From positions 58,688,250 through 58,752,249 of the forward strand of contig CM049318.1 in assembly GCA_026874595.1 (NCBI GenBank): a stretch of DNA of 64,000 nt. The letters are read 5' to 3'. Under the pieces are notes generated by a model. That model saw only the letters and a program-made list of their open reading frames with translations, was not told where the DNA came from and did not search any database. Source of the stretch: Sipunculus nudus (Eukaryota; Annelida; Sipuncula; Golfingiida; Sipunculidae). A program made the position numbers and the translations under genes. Every line of letters begins with the position of its first letter. The first letter of the stretch is position 1. Positions 44,693 to 64,000 of this stretch are shown piece by piece.

Positions 44693-45799
44693 GAGTGATA
44701 AGACTACTCGTGGAACTTGTCCAAAGTGGTCTTAATTCAGAGTTGGTCTTATTAGATAGGTGGTCATTCAGGCAGGTTCCACTGTGTATAGAGACCCGGC
44801 ACCCCTTCCCGAAATCCTGGCAACGTCCCTGACATGCAAGGCCAATGATCGTACATTTCTCACATCGACAGAACATTACTTTTTGCACAGCAGGGTAATT
44901 TAAGAGTACAACAATTTACTATGTCCTGGTGTCTACGACCTGTATTTTATAACAACGTTAACTTTGCTCATTAATCAATGCACTTGAATATGTAAGCACA
45001 TAAAACATCGTGAGGCAGGCAAAGATCTTGCTATAACTGGCGGATAAACCATTTTAAGTGCTGCTTTTGTTGGCCTTAGGCGGAGTGGCGGAACTTTATC
45101 AGCGTAATATTGCTTTCCCATTGTTACCATTTTCCAGCAAAGCAGTAAGGCCACGCACAAAAAAAGAGAAAAAAATGTACTCCGCACCAGTTTTCGTTGT
45201 TCATAAAAATTTGGGGGGGGGGGGCCTGAACCTTTGTAATGTTACTAATTATTGCTCTGGTTTAGATTAATTTAAAGATTCCTTATGGTATCGAATGTAT
45301 TGAAATCATTGAATGTTTACTATGACGATTACATGCACCGATTTCAGAAATGTAGCGAATTTTGGTATTTTCCTGGTACGCATTGTGTCTTCACCGATTA
45401 TAATTTAAAAAATTAATAATCCCTCGTTCACATCATATTTTTGTTTTCGGGGTCCATAGAACAGTTAATTTTGTCGTTGTGGCCTAACAGCCAATGTAAA
45501 AACCAAATATGCTTAGCATTCACGTTGGATCCTCCGCGGTTATATATAGGCATGTACTGAATACAAACTGCCGCATTACGTAAGTTGTTTCATTAAATCG
45601 ACACTCGATAGTTCTGAGCGGTAATTATTTCCATAATAACTTCCAGTATCCTTTTGTATTCTTATTTTTTTCATGCAACCTGCTATTTTATGAGATTTAA
45701 TTTCAATTTGCATAATTTACAGACATAAACACATACGGGTCACGCTAAGAAAAGCATATTATTGCCTAAAATAAGTGAAAACCATATCGGCACAAACAC
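44690..45799. other. no gene recognised
   Basis: Holds a MITE end remnant at 44693-44790, a hAT-like 'gatttcgggaaggggtgccggg' end on the minus strand near 44790-44818, and a G run at 45214-45224. No coding evidence. Confidence 0.35.
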
Positions 45800-47350
45800 A
45801 AAGTCAGGTATTTTTACTGATTCAACATCGGCACCAAACACACAATCATACACCGTAACTGACTCAAGATCGGCACAAAACACACAATCACACAATAACG
45901 GACTCAAGATCGGCACAAAAGCAGACACTTTCACTGACTCAAGCTCGGCACAAAAGACACAAGTAGACATTGTTCCTGACTCAAGATCGACACAAAACAC
46001 ACAGCCAGACATGGTCACTGACTCAAGGTCGGCACAAAACACACAGCCAGACATGGTCACTGACTCAAGGTCGGCACAAAACACACAGCCAGACATGGTC
46101 ACTGACTCAAGGTCGGCACAAAACACACAGCCAGACATGGTCACTGACTCAAGGTCGGCACAAAACACACAGCCAGACATGGTCACTGACTCAAGGTCGG
46201 CACAAAACACACAGCCAGACATGGTCACTGACTCGAGATCGGCACAAAACACACAGCCAGACATGGTCACTGACTCGAGATCGGCAAAAGAAAACACATA
46301 AACGGATACTGTCATTGACTCAATATCGGCACAAAACACACAAGCAGACACTGACCATGACTCAAGATCGGCACCAAACACTCAGACAGACATGGTCACT
46401 CACTCAGAGTCGGCACAAAACACACAAGAAAACACTGACAATGACTCAAAATCAGCACCAAACACAGCCAGACATGGTCACTGACTCGAGATCGGAACCG
46501 AAGACACAAGCAGGCACTGTCACTGACTCAATATCGGCACAAAACACACAATCACGCCCTGCACTAACGCAAGATTAGAACCAAACACAAAATCAGACAC
46601 TTTCACTGACTCAAGATCGTCAAGAAACACACAAGCAGACACTGTCACTGTCTCAATATCGGCAACAAACACACAATCACTCCCTGCCACTGACGCAAGA
46701 TAAGAACCAAACACACAACCAGACACTTTCACTTATTTAAAATCGGCACCAAACACAAAGTAAGATATTGTCACTGACTCAAGATCTGCACATAAAACAC
46801 AAAAAGACATTGTCTCTAACTCAAGATCTACACAAAACACACAAGTAAACATGGTCACTGACTCAAGGTCAGCAGAAACACCCAATCAGGCACTGTCAAT
46901 GACTCAAGGTCGGCACAAAACACTCAAGCAGACACTGAAAGTGACTCAAGATCGGCTCAAACACATAGCCAGACATGGTCACTGACTCAAGATCGGCACC
47001 AAACACCCAATCTGGCACTGTCAATGACTCAAGGTCGGCACAAAACACACAAGCAGACACTGACAGTGACTCAAGATCGGCACCAAGCACACAGCCAGAC
47101 ATGGTCACTGACTCGAGATCGGCACCAAATACACAATCAGGCACTGTCAGTGACTCATTATCGGCTCCAAAGACACAGCCAAACATGGTCACTGACTCGA
47201 GATCGTTACCAAACACACAATCAGGCACTGTCAAAGACTCAGTATCGGCAACAAACACACAGCCAGACATTGTCACTGACTCAAGATCGGCAACAAACAC
47301 ACAATCAGGCCCTGCAACTGACTCAATTAAGATAAGAACCCAACACACAA
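45800..47350 (+). repeat. 42-bp minisatellite, ~37 units, TGACTCA in most units
   Basis: Seven units with the 'atggtcactgactc' block start exactly 42 bp apart (46011, 46053, 46095, 46137, 46179, 46221, 46263) and are nearly identical; flanking units are diverged. Each consists of a 'cactgactcaaggtcggcac' core and an 'aaaacacacagccagacatg' linker. By eye there are about 23 exact TGACTCA (AP-1/TRE consensus) motifs. Because the period is 14 codons, several frames on both strands stay open (for example minus 45740-46381, plus 45762-46301 and 45970-46578). The minus frame repeats CVFCADLESVTMSG. I do not call a gene: there is no start context, splice structure or domain. Confidence 0.9.
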
Positions 47351-49117
47351 TCAGGCAATGCCACTGCGAATACTCGTTTGTGGATGTAAAAGAATTAGTT
47401 ATAGAAAATTTCAGCGCCTAATTGGAAGCTATGCGGCTTTACATTTGTAAAAACATTTCGAACTGAATTATGAAAAATAAACGTTAAAATGACTGATTGA
47501 CTCCTATTAATAGCATGCTCATACTATCCCGTGTCATATACACATGCGATGTTGGACCATATGTAACGTTCAATAAAAATAAATATTGGAATTCAGTGAT
47601 ACTAAAAACGTAAACTGTTTTTTTTTCTAAAGAACCGTGTGCTGTTTCCGTGTCGCAGATCACACAGCCATGGTGACCGTTAACGGGTGACCAATGGGCC
47701 ATGACCCTCAGCTAAATCTGACAATAACAAAAGTGAGATTAAAAAGCCGTGTGTATGTGCTTCCCAAGGGTCATACATGGTTATTTACGAATCAACAAAT
47801 ATCCCCGCAAATTCAGCCATTCACTTATACCTGTTAACTTAACGATTTAAGAAAGATCAGTCGTTCTGCATTTATTTTAACGAAATCCTTCTGAGCGGTC
47901 ACTACTGTGGTGTACATGGGCTGGCCCGACTGTAAATAAAATATAAGTCGCAATGTTATACAGTTTTCATAAAATATTATAATATTAAATTAAGATTTTA
48001 AGTATTAATATCACAAATTACACGATATTTTCCGTTTATTTTTCCAGCAAAAAAAAACTGGCCCCAGTGAAATTTTGAAAATAGCTTTGATTACTATCCC
48101 CAATTTTTCCTGTTTATACACTGTTATGGGAGCGACAATTCCCAAGCAAGGAAAAGAAACATGGATGTAAAAGATTTTAAACATTGGTTTTCAGGTTGGA
48201 AAAAAACTTTATTTGTTACTAGGTGGCGTGCACGCTATGTTGATCGAGCCCGGTGTACGTCTATTTCCATTCATATACAGGAGTAGACAAGAGGGGTTAG
48301 AACAAAATATTGAGATAGGCCTATTCCATGATGTTTGGAGTATAAGAAGAATTATCTTATATAGGCGATAAATGAATGTATACGTTTATCGATCACCAGT
48401 ACATTTCTCAGTCGAAATGTGTTAAAGGCGTTTATGTACAATGAAAACAAAGCCAGCTGTGTTGATTTGCACAGGGGTATACAACATGTTATAATTGCAG
48501 AACGTCGTTTCAAGCCCATCGCTGTCCTAATAAAAAAAATGTACAATACTAGAGCAACCGGTGACAAAGATGCGGTGTCTGCTATGGGGCGACATCTGTT
48601 TGTAATTGGCTGTATTAATTCACGGAGACACGAAATGGTTCTCCAGATATCATTCTGTATATTTTTCTCTGATCTGCTATTTTAAAAAAATCCCGTCGCA
48701 AGGCAATCCATTGGCGTGAATGTAACTCGAAACAAGGGAATAAAACACCTACCTTGTTTAATATTCAAGCAATATATTATATTTTTAAAAATATAAGAAA
48801 ATTATGAGAAAACATTTTAGAATTGTCAAAATCTTTGATGTCAAGAGAAAACCAAACACATTTGACAGCTATTGACGTGAACACTGTTATAAGATTTTTT
48901 TATTTCTTGTTTTGGGTCACATTTAATCTCTCTGATCCCTTGAAAGGATCCACTTAGTTGCAAAACAGACATGGGAGACTTTTAAACAAATTTATAATGT
49001 CATATCAGATGGCCACCAGTTACAAAATGTAATTTTCTATGAAATGTTACACAGGAATGCGCGTTCTAGATAACAGATAATTGTGATTTTTTTTATATCG
49101 GATATAGAAACACTTAC
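47351..49117. other. expected site of HIPL 3' exon(s); none recognised
   Basis: The HIPL exon ending at 49118 has a good donor (GTAAGT at 49117-49112), so at least one more exon must follow on the minus strand. I could not identify it here; it may be short or lie left of the minisatellite. Frames 47484-47702 and 48352-48685 are not recognisable. Confidence 0.4.
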
Positions 49118-58901
<9,784 letters not shown>

Positions 58902-61306
58902 CTAAAATTAAATAATCGTAAAATTAAGTAGTTTTTTTTTCGAATACGATTATCGTTATGTGCGGTAATTCACACTGCGCAGACCTAGACTCACAAGAGA
59001 ATAATTCTGCTGTTTAGCAATTGTTGGAGTCAAAATCTGACCCCACAATACACCGGGGCTTCTAACCACACCTGCACGCAGGTATAAATGTAGTGAAGAG
59101 GAAAATGCAATTTGTTCAGGTTTGTACAAGAATTGTTTCAAAGCAAATTACATAAACATGGGTGTTTTTGTGGTAAGGTTCTTACGGAATAAAAGATGTA
59201 ATGTATGTATGCGCATGTGGAATGTAAACAGGTGGTGGTTTATTGAAATGTAACAAATTTTGATTTAAATGTTTGATAGTTGAGACGGAAGTAATCACGG
59301 CCATCCCACAGTGCCCAAACAGCAGAGAATCGTTTTGATCGGATGTTGGGCGTAAATTCAGCAAATGCTCATCAACGCCATCTCCAGTGTTGCAACTAAA
59401 CGATTCATTGTTTAAAATTTGTTTTTCTGAGTATCCAGTATCAACTAAAATTTTCTAATTATATTTCTGTTAATATATTTGTCTATTGAAAAATGTATGC
59501 AGAATAGCCCGCCCAGTAATAGAACTGTTCTTCTACAAAACCATTATATTTCACAATAAAATATAGTATGACATAAAATATGTTAAACATATAATGTACT
59601 ACACAGCAAATAATACTTTAAACATTGGGAAAGAACAAGTTGAATTATGAGTTCATAAATATTATACAATTGGAGTTCAAACCTATTTTTTCCAAGGTAA
59701 AAATTACGATTTTGAGAAGGACTCTTTATCAGATTAAAGTAAATGCGTGTGGTTTAAAATGGCACCATATTTAAAAGTTCCTTCATCTTTGGATAATGGT
59801 GAACAATGTATAACATGAATAGATATCTCCCTGTACGGATTCAACTCACTGAAACCATGTGACACTTACAGATAAATGCGGTATTATCCTAAGATAATAT
59901 GCAACAACGAAACATTAAATAGTTTGAATAATTCTGAGAGCAAAATAAAAATATGGTGCGAATTATCTATAAATATTTTTTCTTAATTTATCAATCGAGA
60001 TACACGCGAATTTTGCAGGCACGCTTCGATTATGACAAGGTGCATATATAATCAACAGGAAACATGGAACACAATCTAAACCTTGGAAAATCCTCTTCAG
60101 AAATCAAGGAAGAGCAAAAAGTAAGACACTGCGAGCGTCACAGACGCTTACCTCCGCCTGCCTGAAGGCCATATATTTATATACTAGAATTATAATTGGA
60201 AATTCGAAACATATTTTGTTCATTTCATATAAATATACCACAGTACACGGATGTCATATATGCCCTTTCTGCTCTGAAGGAAATCATCACTTTTTGCCAT
60301 GTATATACATCCTTATGACAAGAGAGGTTGATAATAATCAATATAAAATGGTCCCTTTTTATAAATAAAAACAAGAATCCCATGGAGTTAAAACACTAGG
60401 TGTTGGACAAAGCAATTACGATACCTTTCACAGCAAACTCTTGATGGCTCTATCGTTATCATTTCAGCGCTGAATACGTCAAATAAACTAAGAGAGACGC
60501 TTACTAATTGCGCTTGAGAACGTTTCCTTGGTCGGTCCATAATTGGTCAAGGTCTTAGAGAGTACTTTGTATTTATCTTAATTATTAATAAATAATATTA
60601 ATTATGAAAGACTGATTTTTTTTACAGGTTTGTGTATTCCAAAACCAAATTTCGCCGTTTCTACTGGACATCTTTAATTATCATTTAATTTGTCATCTGT
60701 GTGACTGCAATCATTCATTTATTAATTATGCAGGTTCAGATGGATGAAAAGTGAAATTAATAACAATAGGTTTAATTACGTGTTTTAGGGCTCTCATTTG
60801 TCTAAATGGTGTTGCCACTGCCGGGGCCTGTGGAAATCTTATTTCAACATTCCGGGTTTTATACACTCCCGTTCTGTTTGGGCATTGATTTTATATCTCT
60901 ATGGAGCCCCCACCCCCCTTTAGCTCTAACATCTCTTACTTTTTTCTTTTCTAAACACAGTTATATTCGCAATTAATTTTCTTTTTCAAATATCTTTTTT
61001 TTTTACTCCCAATAGAGCCATTAACTGACTGAAGATGTTTTGAGCCCCCGAGCCCTCCAGTTTGAAAGGATTTCGACCCGTTCCTTCGACGCTCTCTAGG
61101 CTTAATATTTTGATTGAATATTTTGATCCATTTCAGACACAAGCATGCCCGGGGGGGGGGCAAACAAGAGAAGGACAAAGTTATCAACAGTTTAATGTAT
61201 TACTTTTTAATACATAAGTTGAGGATGTTAATGAACAGCTTTGTGATTAAGATATCATTCAAACGTTTCTAAACTGAGGGACGGAGTCATTCCGTTTTTA
61301 CACTCT

Positions 61307-61341
<35 letters not shown>

Positions 61342-61908
61342 CGCATTCGCCTGTGAGGCACGGCCTTCCATTTGCCTGCAGAGCACAGATTTGCATTTTG
61401 CTCAAATGTGAAAAATCTCAAGGCTTCTCGGCTGATACTCCGACTCATAGTTTGCATGTGTCCTGTTGAGTCCGGTGCACGTGCTACTTGAACTATCAAT
61501 TATTTGAACACGATGATCAACATGTTACAAACGATTGAATGTGTGGACTTTCGAGTTAAAATCCATTTTTTTAAAAGAAATATAAACATTATAGCTGGCC
61601 ACACGTGAACCCCCAGCCTAGAGTTTGACTTTGATAGTAAGACATTTAAGAGAATAGTTGTTTAGGAACCGTAAATCCTCATATGTTTTTGGTGAAAAAA
61701 TGCCTCAAAATGTCCTCTTAACAATGCATATTTAAAATGTTCTTAATATGGGAAGGGTACCCCCTCGCATACCCTTCCCTAAATACCTATTATTACCTTA
61801 GACCAAAAACAAAAACAAAAAAGCATGGCTTAAGATTTTATTCATATAGGTGAAATAAATTAAAACAAATATATATATTTTCACAGTTTGAAAATATATG
61901 ACGTAGTA
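58902..61908. other. 3 kb with no recognised exon
   Basis: The upstream HIPL exon(s) should lie to the right of 58901. I find only weak candidates (a donor-like GGAG^GTAAGC at 60153 on the minus strand) without family sequence. Contains a G run at 61150-61159 and (CA)n at 61309-61337. Confidence 0.4.
61309..61337 (+). repeat. (CA)n microsatellite
   Basis: About 14 CA units. Confidence 0.9.
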
Positions 61909-61911
61909 ATA

Positions 61912-61927
61912 ATATATATATATATAT

Positions 61928-61974
<47 letters not shown>
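61912..61974. repeat. (TA)n microsatellite
   Basis: Interrupted once by 'ctta' near 61928; directly abuts the hairpin at 61971. Confidence 0.9.
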
Positions 61975-61976
<2 letters not shown>

Positions 61977-62045
61977 TAAGGTATGTGATGAATTTGGATC
62001 ACAAACATAGGTAGTGAACCAGATTCATCACATATCTTAGCATAT
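61971..62045. other. 75-nt near-perfect hairpin
   Basis: Arms 61971-62002 and 62014-62045 (32 nt each) pair with 29 Watson-Crick pairs, two G-U-type pairs and one mismatch around an 11-nt loop. Could be a miniature foldback element adjoining the TA run or a microRNA-like precursor; the sequence alone does not decide. Confidence 0.75.
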
Positions 62046-62315
62046 CATGCATACGTTGCAAAACATAGTACGCTGTGTGACCGCGGAGGAAAGACTGCAT
62101 ACCCGCAGATCATTTCTACTTGTATATATATATCTTAATACCATGCATCAACCGCCAAACAATGATTGGCCTTGTGCAAGCTGGTAAAGAAACCTGGCAA
62201 ATCCTAATAAACAAGCACCGGTTTAAGCGAAGGAACTACGGAACGAACGCAGTAAATCCGCTACTGGTAATTTATGTGATATTGTCATAACGGTTACAAG
62301 ATAATAATGCCAATC

Positions 62316-62325
62316 ATCTCTCTCT

Positions 62326-62366
<41 letters not shown>
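62316..62366. repeat. compound (CT)n(TA)n microsatellite
   Basis: Interrupted CT repeat followed by about ten TA units. Confidence 0.9.
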
Positions 62367-62429
62367 ATGCAACAGACAATATATACCATATATAGATCAG
62401 GAGGAATTTAACATGCCCTTGTTCATAGC

Positions 62430-64000
62430 ACCACACTCAAATGTGTCCCATCTAACCCTCAGCCAAGTACAAGAACATTTGAGTGCCTAGAGGTGACTGC
62501 AACAGCTGCATCCTCAAGCCTGAAACTTGTTGCGGTGTACAGGCCACCACCCTCAGGCAAAAACGGTTTCAAGTCAGCTGACTTCCGCAGTGAGTTATCT
62601 GAGTATATGACATCCATCCAGTGTTCATCATCAAATTTCCTTGTGGTCGGTTACTTCAGTATTGACTGGGACAATACAAGTAATACAGATGCAGCCAGCC
62701 TCTAAGAATTTGTTGCATCGACTGCCAGCACATAGCATGTGGTCACCCCCAACCATATAGATGGAAAAAATCTCGATTTAGTAATCTCGCGCCAGGGCGA
62801 CAATGTTGTACAGTCTGTGGAGGTAGACTCATTTCTGATCATAACATCGTCAATTTCACCCTTTCTCAGGGCAGACAACCATTGCCTAGAAAGACCTTGA
62901 ACCTAAGAAAGCTAATGGCCATCGACCACGCAGCTGTTGAACAAGACCACAAGCAGTCCCCTCTGCCGGTAAGCGGTGACATTCCACCTGGCAACCTGTG
63001 CTACCTGTACAACATCACACTGCGCAGTATCCTGGATAAGCATGCACCCGAAAAGACTGTCACCATCACGTACCGGCCAAACTCGCCGTGGATGAATGAG
63101 GATATTGTGCAGCAAAAGAGGTTGCGCAGGAATAATGAACAATTATGGAGGAGAATTCGCCTTTACGAGCATCGTGAGATGTACATGCACCAGAGAGACA
63201 ATGTTAACAGCTTGGTCCAGAAAACTAAGGTCACATATTATCAAGACAGGATCGCTTAGTGTGACCAGGATCAGAAAAAAATCTTTTCAACATCGTGCAG
63301 AGTCTTACGAAGCGGTAAGATGAGCAGAGAGCACCCCCAACATCCTGTATTCAAGCTGCTGACTTTAACAGTTTTTTTTTCATGAATAAAGTTTCCCATA
63401 TCTATGACACCCTCATACTACATACTACCACCCCATCACACATATGTCGAGCCAGAATGCACAGTCACACTGTGCGATTTCAGTCCTGTTTCATCAAAGG
63501 ACGTGGAATTGGTCATTGGTAAATCACCATTCAGAACATTGCAACTTGACCTCTGCCCAACATGGAGGCTCATGTCCCACATGCTAACCCACACTCCTGT
63601 CATCAAGGAGATCATCAACTAGTCACTATCTTTAGGAGTCATTCCAAGTGAATGGACATTGTTACCTCGCTTCTAAAAATGTCTACCCTTGACACCAGCA
63701 GTTTGTCAAACTTCAGGCCTGTGTCGAATCTACCGTTACTCTCTAAGGTGGTAGAGAGGGTTGTGGCCAAGCAACGCACCATTCATCTTTTGGATATTGT
63801 CTGTACCCTCAGTTCCAGTCAGCATGTCGTGCAGTCAGGATGCACAATGATATCCTCTCGGCTTTTGACAACCAACAAGGTGTGATTCTTGTAGCCTACT
63901 GTTGGATCTGCCTGTTGCATTTGATAGCATCTCCCATTCACTTCTGCATGACAGGCTTCGTCACAGGTACGGCATTAAAGGTAAGGTCCTGGAATGGTTG
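62430..64000 (+). mobile_element. decayed CR1/L2-like non-LTR retrotransposon (LINE), 5' part to window edge
   Basis: Frame-broken pieces in order match a LINE ORF2. An AP endonuclease segment has AVYRPPPSGK (near 62535) and FLVVGYFSIDWD (62637-62670, normally GDFN). An SDH catalytic motif lies at 62834-62842. A linker contains SPWMNEDIVQQKRLRRNNEQ (63086-63145) and MYMHQRDNVNSLVQ. Reverse transcriptase motifs follow: NFRPVSNLPLLSKVVERVV (63712-63768) and DSISHSLLHDRLRHRYGIKG (about 63922-63981). At least four frameshifts or stops separate them, so it is not active. The remainder lies beyond the right edge. Confidence 0.85.

Noticed and set aside
47484-47702. 72-codon minus-strand frame as HIPL last exon
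   Set aside because: It lacks the expected phase and any C-terminal HIPL resemblance.
60120-60200. Minus-strand donor GGAG^GTAAGC as an upstream HIPL exon
   Set aside because: The sequence before it does not encode anything HIPL-like and no acceptor gives a sensible frame.
62493-63885. Separate small genes in the right-hand 1.5 kb
   Set aside because: Their order and motifs fit frame-broken pieces of one LINE ORF2.

Overview
The window looks like a gene-poor, AT-rich, repeat-dense stretch of an animal genome, most likely a marine invertebrate. A lophotrochozoan such as a mollusc is my best guess; this rests on intron-split animal genes, Ty3/gypsy and LINE elements, and dispersed repeats of the type that open with a short hairpin and a TCCGTC-rich stretch. 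The species cannot be fixed from sequence alone. Host genes are few. A class A (rhodopsin-like) GPCR lies on the minus strand (6102-7316) in one coding exon, with two possible untranslated 5' exons further right. Seven exons of a hedgehog-interacting-protein-like (HIPL/HHIPL) gene lie on the minus strand (58901 down to 49118); they join in phase and cover most of the glucose/sorbosone-dehydrogenase-type propeller, while its N-terminal and last exons were not found. A tiny terminal exon at 30839-30882 (+) ends in an acidic serine-rich tail resembling ELL-associated factor (EAF) proteins. Layout: 1-2103 holds the 5' part of a minus-strand Ty3/gypsy element (broken gag, a leader with four covarying stem motifs, PBS and one 953-bp LTR). 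2144-5303 holds nested MITE-like repeats and a tRNA-derived SINE. 6102-10419 holds the GPCR and its upstream region, including a tandem array carrying AGGTCA direct repeats. 11278-17830 is a three-level nest: an intact, very young gypsy element (11481-17463, LTRs differing at 1 of 334 bases) beside or inside a pogo-type MITE, which interrupts an older repeat. 18050-26570 is a mosaic of foldback, piggyBac-like and hairpin-headed tandem-core repeats. 26580-35260 is mostly unrecognised apart from the EAF-like exon and some repeats. 35267-36440 is a higher-order array of a perfect 12-bp palindrome. 40450-44790 holds further repeat copies and microsatellites. 45800-47350 is a 42-bp minisatellite rich in TGACTCA. 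49118-58901 is the HIPL gene with repeat-filled introns. 61909-62366 has microsatellites and a strong 75-nt hairpin. 62430-64000 is a decayed CR1/L2-like LINE running off the right edge. The most informative signals are a canonical -1 frameshift site (GGGAAAC, 9-nt spacer, hairpin) at the gag/pol junction of the intact gypsy element; the covarying stem repeats in the leader of the left gypsy element; separate tandem families that all carry AGGTCA direct repeats; the AP-1-motif minisatellite; and the palindrome higher-order array.
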